The translations under genes and the position numbers were made by a program. From DATBQN01 sp963799925 (GTDB taxonomy: Bacteria; Acidobacteriota; Thermoanaerobaculia; Multivoradales; UBA5704): a stretch of 64,000 nt of DNA. This document shows, piece after piece, positions 50,509-58,491 of the stretch (positions are counted from its first letter, which is position 1; the number at the start of each line of letters is the position of its first letter). Where the stretch lies: NCBI GenBank assembly GCA_963799925.1, contig CAWCYZ010000002.1, forward strand, positions 806,001-870,000. The letters are read 5' to 3'. The notes beneath the pieces were generated by a model. It worked only from the letters and a program-made list of their open reading frames with translations. It had not been told where the DNA came from and searched no databases.

Positions 50509-50969
50509 CCCAGGCCGAGCCCCGCGCCCACCTGCGCACCGAGCACCATCACTCCGCCGGCGGCCTCGTGCTCCGCGATGACGAGATCCTCCTCATCTCG
50601 ACCCAGAACGGCCGGCGGTGGCAGCTCCCCAAGGGGCACCTCGAAGCCGGCGAGACGCCGCTCGACGCGGCGGTGCGCGAGGTGCGCGAGGAGACCGGGG
50701 TGACCGGGCGGATCGTCGCCGAGCTGCCGGGGGTCGAGTACTGGTACGTTGAGAAGGGCGCCCGCCGCATCCACAAGCGCGTCGACTACTTCCTGCTGCG
50801 CTACCTGAGCGGCGACTGCGCCGACTTCGACCCCGCGGAGGTCTCCGGCGCCGCCTGGTTCTCCTGGGACGAGGGGATCGCCCGCATCAGCTTCGACAAC
50901 GAGCGGCGGGTGCTCCAGCGGGCGCGGCTCCTCGCCTGCGAGAGCGCCGGCGGCGGCGGGCCGGCGTAA
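50505..50969 (+). CDS. Nudix hydrolase, probable CTG start
   Basis: About 154 residues. Nudix box GHLEAGETPLDAAVREVREE-TGVTG (Gly, Glu and REVREE all fit GX5EX7REUXEEXGU). No ATG, GTG or TTG precedes the domain in frame close by; CTG at 50505 overlaps the YqgE stop (CTGA), mimicking the ATGA overlaps in this genome. It begins LTQAEPRAHLRTEHHHSAGG. Substrate unknown (nucleoside diphosphate derivative). Confidence 0.85.
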   Translation: MTQAEPRAHLRTEHHHSAGGLVLRDDEILLISTQNGRRWQLPKGHLEAGETPLDAAVREVREETGVTGRIVAELPGVEYWYVEKGARRIHKRVDYFLLRYLSGDCADFDPAEVSGAAWFSWDEGIARISFDNERRVLQRARLLACESAGGGGPA

Positions 50970-51011
50970 GATCTCTCCCGGCCGGCGGCATCCCCGGCTC
51001 CCGGAGGCACC

Positions 51012-51356
51012 ATGATCCAGGCCATCGTGCAGGTCGTCCTGAACGGCGTCGCGATCCTCATCGCGAGCCGCATCGTCCCCGGCATCCACTACACCGGCGA
51101 CCTCGTCTACCTGCTGGTGGTCGGCCTCGTCTTCGGCCTCGTCAACCTGCTGGTCAAGCCGATCGTCTCCTTCTTCTCGCTGCCGTTGATCATCCTCACC
51201 CTCGGGCTCTTCTATCTGGTGATCAACGGCCTGATGCTCTACCTCTCGACCTTCTTCCTGTCGCGGCTGACCATCGACGGCTGCCTGCCGGCCATCCTGG
51301 GCGGCCTGGTGATCGCCGTCGTCAATTGGCTGGTGCGGGCCTTCACCCGCGGCTAG
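51012..51356 (+). CDS. PF04020-type small membrane protein (phage holin superfamily IV/YvlD-like)
   Basis: 114 residues with four membrane helices: IVQVVLNGVAILIASRIVPG, LVYLLVVGLVFGLVNLLVKP, LIILTLGLFYLVINGLMLYL and LPAILGGLVIAVVNWLVRAF. VNLLVKPIVSFFSLPLIILT is the family core. Role unknown; not a real phage gene in this context. Good ribosome site (CCGGAGGCACC). Confidence 0.9.
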   Translation: MIQAIVQVVLNGVAILIASRIVPGIHYTGDLVYLLVVGLVFGLVNLLVKPIVSFFSLPLIILTLGLFYLVINGLMLYLSTFFLSRLTIDGCLPAILGGLVIAVVNWLVRAFTRG

Positions 51357-51358
51357 CG

Positions 51359-52147
51359 ATGGCGAAGACCGTGAGGACGGGGCCATCGCGGCCGGCGCCG
51401 CGAGCCGAGCCCCAAAGCAATCCGGTCGACGCCAAGCCGGTCGACGCCAAGCCGGCGGCGACCCGCCGGCCGCGCCCGGGGATCACCCCCGGCGAGGCGC
51501 GGCGCGAGTCGAGGCGCGCCCGCGCCGCCCGCGCGGCGGAGATCGTCTCGCGCCTCGCCGCCGAGTACCCGGAGCACCGGATCGCGCTCGACTTCGAAAC
51601 CCCGCTCCAGCTCCTCGTCGCCACCATCCTCGCGGCGCAGTGCACCGACCAGCGGGTCAACGCCGTGACGCCGGAGCTCTTCGCCCGCCTCCCCACCGCC
51701 CGCGACCTCGCCGCGGCGCCGCTGCCGCTGCTCGAGGAGATGATCCACTCGACCGGCTTCTTCCACAACAAGGCGCGCGCCTTGAAAGCCCTGGGCCAGG
51801 CGCTGATCGCCGATCACTCGGGCGCCGTCCCGGCGACCCTGGAGGAGCTGATCCGGCTGCCGGGCGTCGGGAGGAAGACGGCGAACGTCGTCCTCGGCAA
51901 CGCCTTGGGCCAGGCGGCGGGGGTGGTCGTCGACACCCACGTGACGCGGCTCGCCAACCGCCTCTTCCTCAGCCGCGAGGGCGAGCCGGAGAAGATCGAG
52001 CGCGACCTGATGGCGATCCTCCCCCGCGAGCAGTGGATCGACGCGGCGAACCTCCTCATCCACCACGGCCGCGCCGTCTGCAAGGCGCGGCGGCCCGAGT
52101 GCGGGCGCTGCGCCGTCAACCTGCTCTGCCCGTCGGCGGAGATCTAG
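51359..52147 (+). CDS. nth: Endonuclease III
   Basis: DNA glycosylase/AP lyase for oxidised pyrimidines. 262 residues, longer than usual (about 210) owing to a basic Pro/Ala-rich N-terminal tail. HhH motif with catalytic Lys LIRLPGVGRKTANVVLGNAL, catalytic Asp VVVDTHVTRLANRL and iron-sulfur cluster CKARRPECGRCAVNLLC (Cys spacing 6-2-5). Starts just after the PF04020 gene stop. Confidence 0.95.
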   Translation: MAKTVRTGPSRPAPRAEPQSNPVDAKPVDAKPAATRRPRPGITPGEARRESRRARAARAAEIVSRLAAEYPEHRIALDFETPLQLLVATILAAQCTDQRVNAVTPELFARLPTARDLAAAPLPLLEEMIHSTGFFHNKARALKALGQALIADHSGAVPATLEELIRLPGVGRKTANVVLGNALGQAAGVVVDTHVTRLANRLFLSREGEPEKIERDLMAILPREQWIDAANLLIHHGRAVCKARRPECGRCAVNLLCPSAEI

Positions 52148-52179
52148 CCGGAATTCGAGCCGCACGGAGGACCCGTCCC

Positions 52180-52938
52180 ATGCCCGCAACGTCTAAATCC
52201 GCCGTCGTCACCGGCGCCTCGTCCGGCTTCGGGGCGGCGATCGCCCGCCGCCTCGCCCGCGACGGCTTCCGGGTCATCGTCGGGGCGCGGCGGCTGCAGC
52301 GGCTCGAAGCGCTCGCCGGCGAGATCGGCGGCATCGCGCTCCCCCTCGACGTCACCGTCGGGGAGAGCGTCGACGCCTTCGCCGAGGGGGTCCGCCGGGA
52401 GGCCCCGGAGCTCCATCTCCTGGTCAACAATGCCGGCGGCGCGCACGGCGTCGAGAGCATCGCCCAAGCGGTCGACGACAAGTGGACGACGATGTACGAG
52501 ACCAACGTCCTCGGCGTGATGCGGATGACGCGCGCGCTCCTGCCGCTCCTCCTCGCCTCGGGCGACGGCCACGTGGTCAACATCGGCTCGGTCGCCGGCT
52601 TCGAGACCTACCCCGGCGGCGCCGGCTACACCGCCTCGAAGCACGCGCTGCGCGCCCTCACCCGCACGCTCCGCCTCGAGCTCCTCGGCAAGCCCGTGCG
52701 GGTGACCGAGGTGGCGCCCGGCCTCGCCGAGACCGAGTTCTCGCTCGTCCGCTTCGGCGGCGACAGCGAGAGGGCCAAGGACGTCTACCGCGGCATGACG
52801 CCGCTCGCGGCCGAGGATGTCGCCGACTGCGTCGCCTGGGCGGCGACCCGCCCGACGCACGTCAACATCGACGAGATCGTCATCCGCCCGCGCGACCAGG
52901 CGACGGCGACGATGGTCCACCGGCGCGAGAGCTCGTAG
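52180..52938 (+). CDS. Short-chain dehydrogenase/reductase
   Basis: 252 residues. Cofactor motif VVTGASSGFGAAIARRLARD, LLVNNAGGAHG, catalytic Ser in VNIGSVAGFETYP and YTASKHALRAL (Tyr and Lys). YdfG-like (3-hydroxy acid or serine dehydrogenase type), with NADP preference suggested by the GARRLQRL arginines after strand 2. Substrate unknown. Confidence 0.92.
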   Translation: MPATSKSAVVTGASSGFGAAIARRLARDGFRVIVGARRLQRLEALAGEIGGIALPLDVTVGESVDAFAEGVRREAPELHLLVNNAGGAHGVESIAQAVDDKWTTMYETNVLGVMRMTRALLPLLLASGDGHVVNIGSVAGFETYPGGAGYTASKHALRALTRTLRLELLGKPVRVTEVAPGLAETEFSLVRFGGDSERAKDVYRGMTPLAAEDVADCVAWAATRPTHVNIDEIVIRPRDQATATMVHRRESS

Positions 52939-52946
52939 CGGTCGGA

Positions 52947-53043
52947 TACCGGGTCCGTTGGGTCCCGAGGACGGCCGCCTGGAAGGGGATTCGGGAGGGG
53001 GTCCCGAGGGCGGTCGCCCGCAGCGGACCCAACGGACCCGGTA
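52947..53043. repeat. 97-bp element with perfect 19-bp terminal inverted repeats
   Basis: TACCGGGTCCGTTGGGTCC (52947-52965) and its exact reverse complement (53025-53043) enclose 59 bases. Inside, a 19-base direct repeat GGTCCCGAG-GxCGGyCGCC occurs twice (52961 and 53000). It separates the SDR and cytochrome genes. No T-run, so it is not a standard terminator; it could be a MITE-like or REP-type element or a strong RNA hairpin. Confidence 0.8.
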
Positions 53044-53108
53044 CCAGGCGCAGCTTCCAGCCTCCCGTCTTTCCTTGCTACGATGAGCCGCTTTTTCAGG
53101 AGAGACCC

Positions 53109-53486
53109 GTGAAGCCGAGGATGGTTGCCGTGGCCTGGACCGCCATGCTCGCGCTCGCCCTGGGTGCGGGCGTGGGCTGCAAGAACCTGTTCCCCCACCG
53201 CTCCGCGGGGGAGGCCCTGTGGCGCCGGCACTGCTCCGAGTGCCATGGGCTCGACGGCGCCGGCAATACCGTGCAGTACATGGGGAACCCCTGGGCCGAC
53301 CTGACCGACGACCAGTGGAAGACCGGCGGCGGCGATCCCAGCTCCTTCGAGTCGGTCGTCCGCGAGGGGGTGTTCGGCGAGATGCCGGGGTCGCCCGACT
53401 TGAGCCACGAGGAGATCCGCACCCTCTACGAGTACCTGCGCACGCTGCGCCACGAGGCGCAGTCGACGGGCGGCGCGAAATCGTGA
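53109..53486 (+). CDS. c-type cytochrome lipoprotein, first of pair
   Basis: 125 residues from GTG 53109 (ribosome site AGGAGAGACC). Signal with lipobox ALALGAGVGC, then the haem motif CSECHGLDGAGN and a distal Met in GVFGEMPGSPDLS. One haem, class I fold. Membrane-anchored periplasmic electron carrier. Overlaps the next cytochrome gene by four bases (GTGA). Confidence 0.88.
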   Translation: MKPRMVAVAWTAMLALALGAGVGCKNLFPHRSAGEALWRRHCSECHGLDGAGNTVQYMGNPWADLTDDQWKTGGGDPSSFESVVREGVFGEMPGSPDLSHEEIRTLYEYLRTLRHEAQSTGGAKS

Positions 53487-53875
53487 GGCGCCGGGCGCTC
53501 CGGCGCGCGCGGCTGGCCAGGCTCGCGGGCGCCGCGATCCTCGCCCTGCCCTGGGCCCTCGCCTGCGGCCCGCACCCGGACCGGACGGCCGCCGAGCTCT
53601 ACCCCACGTACTGCGCCCGCTGCCACGGCGCCGACGGTCGGGGCGATCCGCGCAACGTCAACCTCTATCCCAACCTCGACCTCACCCAGTCGAAGCTCAC
53701 CGGCAAGGCGGCGCACCTCCTGATCTACCGCCGCATCGCCCAGGGCTACGGGCCGATGCCCGGCTTCGGCCACCGCCTGAGCGAGGTCGAGATCGGGCGG
53801 CTGGCCGATTACACGATGCAGCTCAACTCGTCGGCGCGGAAAGGAGAGCCCGAGCCATGGACCCGCAGAAGGTGA
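53483..53875 (+). CDS. c-type cytochrome lipoprotein, second of pair
   Basis: 130 residues, GTG start in the stop of the first cytochrome. Lipobox ALPWALAC, haem motif CARCHGADGRGDP and distal Met in GYGPMPGFGHRLSEVEIG. Paired cytochromes of this size often serve a terminal oxidase or dehydrogenase, but no oxidoreductase subunit is near. Confidence 0.88.
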   Translation: MRRRALRRARLARLAGAAILALPWALACGPHPDRTAAELYPTYCARCHGADGRGDPRNVNLYPNLDLTQSKLTGKAAHLLIYRRIAQGYGPMPGFGHRLSEVEIGRLADYTMQLNSSARKGEPEPWTRRR

Positions 53876-54084
53876 GAGACGCGTACCAGAGGCTCCAGGC
53901 GCTCGACGACCGGCTGACCTACAAGGTCCGCCCCAAGCCGGGCGGCGCCCTCACCCGCCCCACCCCCGAGCAGATGGAGCAATCGCTGCGCGACCTCGCC
54001 GCCTACACGGTCGAGCTCAAGGAGGTCCTCGCAGACCTCTTCGTCGCCATCGCCAGCAAGGCCCCGGCGACGCCCGGCGGCTGA
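53857..54084 (+). CDS. Small helical protein of unknown function
   Basis: 75 residues: MDPQKVRDAYQRLQALDDRL, TYKVRPKPGGALTRPTPEQM, then EQSLRDLAAYTVELKEVLAD. Two predicted amphipathic helices, charged, no signal peptide. Starts within the end of the second cytochrome gene (19-base overlap), so it is probably cotranslated with it. Codon bias matches real genes here. Confidence 0.7.
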   Translation: MDPQKVRDAYQRLQALDDRLTYKVRPKPGGALTRPTPEQMEQSLRDLAAYTVELKEVLADLFVAIASKAPATPGG

Positions 54085-54109
54085 CGGCGCGGCGGGACCG
54101 CGCGGCGCG

Positions 54110-56047
54110 CTACCTGCCGGCCGGCGCGGGCCCCTTCTCCGCCGGCGCCGGCGGCGCCGTCGAACGCGGCGGCTCGATCCCCATCCAGGCGGCCACGCGG
54201 CCGGCGATCTCGGTCGTCGAGACGCTCTCGAGCCGCCGCTTCGCGATGCCCGCCCCGATGGCGAGATAGATGCCGTGCATGTCCGGATGGCTGTTGAGAT
54301 AACCGTGCGTGCCGTAGGAGGAGGGCACGCCGGCCGCCGCGGGGCGGCCGCCCGCGCCCTTCTCGCGGCGGAGGTCGCGGAAGCCGTACCCCTCGCGCGC
54401 GAAGAGGATGAGGTCGCCTGAATTCGGGCTCGCCAGACCGACCTCGCCGGCCGCGGCGCGCGGCACGACGCGCTCGATCACCGCCTCGTCCCCCACCCGC
54501 CAGCCGGCGAAGAGGTCGCGCAGCTCGGCGGCGAGCCGCTCCCTCCCCGCCGCTCCCGGCGCGAGATAGACGTGGGCGACGCCGCCGTCGCCCACCGCCA
54601 CGGCCGTGGTCCTCGCCGGGTCGGGCTCGCCGTCCTCGCCCCAGACGAGCAGGCCGCGCTCGGCGAGCGGCGCATTGGGGTCGAGCGCGGTGTGGACGGG
54701 CGTCATGCCGTGGTCGCTCACCACGGCGACGACGGTGGTCGCCAAGTCGACCGTGGCGAGCAGGCGGGCGAGCTCCCGGTCGACCGCCTGCCAGACGCGG
54801 CGGCGCACCCGCTCGCAGTCGGCGCGGCGCTCCGCCGAATAGCCGGGCTGGCGCGGATCGACGAGCGTCAGCTCGTGGCCCGCCTCGTCGATCGAGGGGA
54901 AGTAGCCCATCAGGAGGTCCCAGTCCGGCCGCGCCGCGCCGGCCCGCAGGGTCTCGCCGAAGAAGCCGGCGAAGCGCTCGGCCTGCTCGGCCCAGGTGTC
55001 GAGGTCGATCCCCGGCTGGCCGCGCCAGCGGTCGCCCAGACGGCGGTCGTCAGGGGGCCCGGGCCAGGCGAGGCCGCGGGCGGCCAGCGCGGCGGCGAAG
55101 TCGCCGGGGTAGGCGCGCAGCGAGTAGACCCCGCCCAGGTAGAGCCGCACGGAGGCGAGGTGCGGATCGAGCGCCAGGAGCTTCGCCCAGCGCGCCTGGC
55201 TCGGCGTCCGGCCGGCGGCGCCGGCCGGGGTGGCGGGTCCCGGGTCGTCCTCGAGCTGCGCCCACTCACCCGGCCGCAGCAGGCGCTCGCTGCCGTTCTC
55301 GCGGATGCCCAGCCGCTTGTACTCGGCGACGGCAGCGCGGCGCCCGCCGCGCGCCGCGCGCACCACCAGCTCGTAGCCCCCGGCGCGCGCCACGAGCGCC
55401 GGCCCCTCGCCCCGCTCGACAGCGCCGGCGAGCGGATGGAAGTCCTGCCGCCCGAGCGTCAGGATCTCGGCCGGGCGCTCGGGCTGGGTGGCATAGACGA
55501 GCCCCCAGTCGGCACGCCGGCGCTCCCCCATCCCGTCGGCCCCCGGCCAGGTGGCGACCCCGACCGCCCGGCCCTGGCGCCGCGCCGCCTCCCAGAGCGT
55601 CTCGGCGGCGATCGGCGCCGCGAAGCCGGAGACCGTCCGCGGCCAGGGGGCGCCCGCCGGATGGAAGACGCCGCTGACGATGCCGGTGACGCCGGCCGCG
55701 TAGCCGGTCGCGAGGCTCACGTGATTGGGCGCGGTGAGCGTCGGGTTGACCGGGACGAGCCGGCCGGCGACCTCCCCTTCGGCGAAGAAGCGGGCGAAGC
55801 CCCCGGCGCCGAACGCCCCCTCGCCCTGGAGCGCCGCCAGCGTATCGGCCGCGGCGCCGTCGAGCGAGACGAGCACGACGCGGCGCGGCCCATACGCCGG
55901 CGGCGCTCCGCCGGGCGCGGCGGCAGCCTGACCGGCGGCGGGCCGCCGCGATCCCTCGCGGCAGGAGACGAGGGCGAGGAGCGCCAGGGCGACGGCGGCG
56001 CGGCGAGCCGTCCACATCCTCCGCCGATTCGGCAGCCGAATGAGCAT
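54110..56047 (-). CDS. Alkaline phosphatase-like phosphodiesterase/nucleotide pyrophosphatase, lipoprotein
   Basis: 645 residues (or 635 from MWTARRAAVALALLALVSC at 56017). Lipobox ALLALVSC. Type I phosphodiesterase/NPP fold: VVLVSLDGAAADTLAAL (first metal Asp), nucleophile Thr in VNPTLTAPNHVSLATGYAAG, DWDLLMGYFPSIDEAGHELT (metal Asp and His), VAVVSDHGMTPVH (Asp-His) and SSYGTHGYLNSHPDMHGIYL (last His). Anchored in the envelope, likely acting on phosphodiesters or nucleotides. Convergent with the small gene at 53857. Confidence 0.92.
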   Translation of the reverse strand: MLIRLPNRRRMWTARRAAVALALLALVSCREGSRRPAAGQAAAAPGGAPPAYGPRRVVLVSLDGAAADTLAALQGEGAFGAGGFARFFAEGEVAGRLVPVNPTLTAPNHVSLATGYAAGVTGIVSGVFHPAGAPWPRTVSGFAAPIAAETLWEAARRQGRAVGVATWPGADGMGERRRADWGLVYATQPERPAEILTLGRQDFHPLAGAVERGEGPALVARAGGYELVVRAARGGRRAAVAEYKRLGIRENGSERLLRPGEWAQLEDDPGPATPAGAAGRTPSQARWAKLLALDPHLASVRLYLGGVYSLRAYPGDFAAALAARGLAWPGPPDDRRLGDRWRGQPGIDLDTWAEQAERFAGFFGETLRAGAARPDWDLLMGYFPSIDEAGHELTLVDPRQPGYSAERRADCERVRRRVWQAVDRELARLLATVDLATTVVAVVSDHGMTPVHTALDPNAPLAERGLLVWGEDGEPDPARTTAVAVGDGGVAHVYLAPGAAGRERLAAELRDLFAGWRVGDEAVIERVVPRAAAGEVGLASPNSGDLILFAREGYGFRDLRREKGAGGRPAAAGVPSSYGTHGYLNSHPDMHGIYLAIGAGIAKRRLESVSTTEIAGRVAAWMGIEPPRSTAPPAPAEKGPAPAGR

Positions 56048-56167
56048 GGGCAGACCTCCGGAAGCTCTCGGAGCAAAGCACGGCTGGAGCGCGAGGACTC
56101 TACAGCACGGGTGTGTCAGGCCGGTGAACGCGCGCCGGCCACGGGCTCGCGCCAGGGGAGGGCGGGA

Positions 56168-56620
56168 TCAGGCGCTGCCGGTCGAGCCGAAGCCGCCCTC
56201 GCCGCGGCCGCTGCCGGCGAGGTCGTCGGCCTCGTCCCACTCGATCGGCTCGGCGCGGGCGAGGAGGAGCTGCGCGATGCGGTCGCCGCGGCGCAGATGG
56301 AACGGCTCGCCGCCGAGGTTGACCAGCGGCACCGCGACCTCGCCGCGGTAGTCGCTGTCGATCGTCCCCGGCGCGTTGATGAGGGTGATGCCGTGGCGCA
56401 GGGCGAGGCCGCTGCGCGGCCGCACCTGGCCCTCCCAGCCGGGCGGGATCTCGAGCGCGATGCCGGTGGGGACGAGGACGCGCTCGCCGGGCGGGATCAC
56501 CAGCTCGGGGCGGTCGGCGGGGAGAGCGGCCCGGAGGTCGATCCCAGCGCTGCCCGGCGAGGCCGCGCTCGGCAGGGGGAGGTCGCGGGCGGCGGGGAGC
56601 CGCCGCACCCGGACCCTCAC
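56168..56620 (-). CDS. dut: dUTP diphosphatase
   Basis: Hydrolyses dUTP to dUMP. 150 residues. All five motifs visible: SAGIDLRAALP, RPRSGLALRHG, APGTIDSDYRGEV, RGDRIAQLLLARAE and GEGGFGSTG. GTG start at 56620 overlaps the stop of the minor pseudopilin gene (GTGA), so dut is the last gene of the secretion-like operon, an odd neighbour for a nucleotide enzyme. Confidence 0.95.
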   Translation of the reverse strand: MRVRVRRLPAARDLPLPSAASPGSAGIDLRAALPADRPELVIPPGERVLVPTGIALEIPPGWEGQVRPRSGLALRHGITLINAPGTIDSDYRGEVAVPLVNLGGEPFHLRRGDRIAQLLLARAEPIEWDEADDLAGSGRGEGGFGSTGSA

Positions 56621-57465
56621 TGGCGGGGGCTCGGCGGCGGCGCGCCTCCCGGCAAGCCCCCCGGGTTGGCGCCGAAGCCGCCCGGAGCGCCGATCCGCCC
56701 CGGCGCGCCGACGCCGGGCGCGCCGGGCACCGGCACGGCGCCGACCGGCTGGAAGCCGGGGAGCTGCGCCAGGCCCGGGAAGGGACGGCCGATCCAGCGG
56801 GCGCTGAGCGGCGGCGGGTTGCCCGGCACGCTGGGCCGCAGGGTCAGCAGGTTGAAGGTGAAGTTCCACTGGTCGTACTCCTGCTGGCCGTTCCAGGTCT
56901 CGATCGACTTGCGGGTGCTGCGGCTGTGGACGCCGACGATCGGGCCGGCGGCGACCGTCTCCGCCGGCTGGCCGGTGGCCGGATCGACCCCGTTCGGCTG
57001 TCCCGTCCCGGCGGCATTCCCCGGCGTGCCGGAGCCGGGGCGGACGTCCGCGCTCCCGGTCGGCGTGCCGCCGAAGCCGGGCTGCGCGCCCGGCTGGCCG
57101 CCCAGGCCCGGCACCAGCGGCACGCCCTGCCCCTGGTAGATGATCGCCCACTTGCCGTCCTCGGTCATCGGGTCCTTCCAGAGCTGGCGGATGCAGCGCG
57201 GCTGGACGTCGACCAGCTCCTTGAGCGTGGTCGGCAGGCGCTGGTAGCGCTTCTGGAAGAGGCGGATCGCCTCCGCGTACTGCATGCCGCGGAAGATCAG
57301 CTCCTCCTCCTTCTCGCGGCGGATCTGGGTGCTCCACAGGGGCAGCATCGCCGCCACCATGATGTTGAGGAGGGCGATCGCCATGACGAGGACGACCAGG
57401 TTGTAGCCCGCCTCGCCCGGCCGGCGCCGGCCCGCCCCGCCCGCAGCCCGTCCGCGCGTCACCAT
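56617..57465 (-). CDS. Pseudopilin-like protein lacking Glu5
   Basis: 282 residues. N-terminal GEAGYNLVVLVMAIALLNIM has the G|Y prepilin site, but position +5 is Val, not Glu. REKEEELIFRGMQYAEAIRL and QKRYQRLPTTLKELVDVQPR are typical of the bacterial minor pseudopilin seen in this cluster; the second half is Pro/Gly-rich (FQPVGAVPVPGAPGVGAPG). A missing Glu5 is known for tip pseudopilins such as GspK, so it may cap the pseudopilus. The ATG overlaps the upstream gspG stop by seven bases. Confidence 0.82.
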   Translation of the reverse strand: MVTRGRAAGGAGRRRPGEAGYNLVVLVMAIALLNIMVAAMLPLWSTQIRREKEEELIFRGMQYAEAIRLFQKRYQRLPTTLKELVDVQPRCIRQLWKDPMTEDGKWAIIYQGQGVPLVPGLGGQPGAQPGFGGTPTGSADVRPGSGTPGNAAGTGQPNGVDPATGQPAETVAAGPIVGVHSRSTRKSIETWNGQQEYDQWNFTFNLLTLRPSVPGNPPPLSARWIGRPFPGLAQLPGFQPVGAVPVPGAPGVGAPGRIGAPGGFGANPGGLPGGAPPPSPRQ

Positions 57466-57938
57466 TCCTTGTACGGCGTGCCGTTGAGCGACGTGGCCTC
57501 CGAGCCGGAGTGGACGTCGACGATGCCGGGCTGTCCGGGGTCCGCGCCGCTGTCGCCGCCGCTGCCGCTGGCGCCGCCGGCCCCCTTGTCGTCCCCGCCG
57601 CTGTCGCTCGACGGCTGCTGCTTGTCGGGGTCTTCCAGCACCGGCACCCAGGTGTCGTTCTTCTTGGTGATCGGGTCCATGGGCAGCGCCCGCACGTAAC
57701 CCGCGTCGACCAGCGCCTGGAGGGTCTGCGGGTAGTGCCCCTTGTCGCCGTAGTACTGATCGATCATGTCGCGCAGGGTGTGGAGGTTGGTCTTCAGGAC
57801 CGCCTCGTTGGCGCGGGTCGGCATGTCCTTCATCGCCGGCATGGCGATCGCCGCCAGGATGCCGATGATCGCGATGACGATGATCAGCTCGAGGAGGGTG
57901 AAGCCGCGCTCGGCCCGGGGGCTCGCGCTCTCGTTCAT
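57459..57938 (-). CDS. Type II secretion major pseudopilin GspG-like
   Basis: 159 residues. Prepilin site RG|FTLLELIIVIAIIGILAA with Glu5, then MPTRANEAVLKTNLHTLRDM, DQYYGDKGHYPQTLQALVDA and the C-terminal IVDVHSGSEATSLNGTPYKE. A Ser/Gly/Asp-rich loop (residues about 110-135) interrupts the usual calcium-loop region. ATG 57938. Three pseudopilin genes in a row share one transcript. Confidence 0.92.
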   Translation of the reverse strand: MNESASPRAERGFTLLELIIVIAIIGILAAIAMPAMKDMPTRANEAVLKTNLHTLRDMIDQYYGDKGHYPQTLQALVDAGYVRALPMDPITKKNDTWVPVLEDPDKQQPSSDSGGDDKGAGGASGSGGDSGADPGQPGIVDVHSGSEATSLNGTPYKEW

Positions 57939-57958
57939 GGTCCGCTCTCCCGTCGGCC

Positions 57959-58483
57959 TCACCATTTGCGGTACGCCGTCCCGTTCATCCCCACGCCGCC
58001 GGCGAGCGAGTAGACGTCGTAGACGTCCTCGCCCCCCCAGGAGGTCGCGTCCCACGCGTCCTGGTAGCTGCGCTGCCCCCACTCCGCCTTGCCGGTCAGG
58101 GGATCGATCGGGACGCGGCGGAGGAACTTGACCTTCTTGTCCACCTGGCCGATCAGCGGCACCCCCTCGACCAGCACGTCGAGCTTCGGCGGATACCCGT
58201 CGGTGCCGAGGTCGACCTGGATGAGGCCGCTGTCGGCGTAGCGCTTGTACTCGTCGATCGCCAGGCGCACGTCGCGGAGGTCGCCGCGCAGCTCGTTCTC
58301 CTTGCTGCGGAGAGTGGTGTACTTGGCGACCGGCAGGGCGACCGCGGCCAGGGTGACCATGATCGAGGCCACCATGACCAGCTCGGCCAGGGTGTAACCC
58401 GCCTGGGCGCGACCGGGGCGGCTGCGGCCTGGCCGGTCGGGCCGGTCGGGCCGGGGGGAGCGGCGGCGGGCGAAGGGCTTCAT
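57959..58483 (-). CDS. GspG-like pseudopilin, second copy
   Basis: 174 residues. Long basic leader (ARRRSPRPDRPDRPGRSRPG) before the prepilin site AG|YTLAELVMVASIMVTLAA with Glu5. Then RSKENELRGDLRDVRLAIDE, LVEGVPLIGQVDKKVKFLRR and a C-terminus GVGMNGTAYRKW like that of its neighbour, so the two arose by duplication. ATG 58483 follows the secretin stop closely. Confidence 0.9.
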   Translation of the reverse strand: MKPFARRRSPRPDRPDRPGRSRPGRAQAGYTLAELVMVASIMVTLAAVALPVAKYTTLRSKENELRGDLRDVRLAIDEYKRYADSGLIQVDLGTDGYPPKLDVLVEGVPLIGQVDKKVKFLRRVPIDPLTGKAEWGQRSYQDAWDATSWGGEDVYDVYSLAGGVGMNGTAYRKW

Positions 58484-58491
58484 CACAGGCT

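Noticed and set aside
51012..51356. Prophage holin
   Set aside because: The family name is historical; no phage genes surround it and the protein belongs to the widespread PF04020 membrane family.
54572..57139. Long plus-strand open frame opposite the phosphodiesterase and pseudopilin genes
   Set aside because: No domain, low complexity, antisense to well-supported genes.
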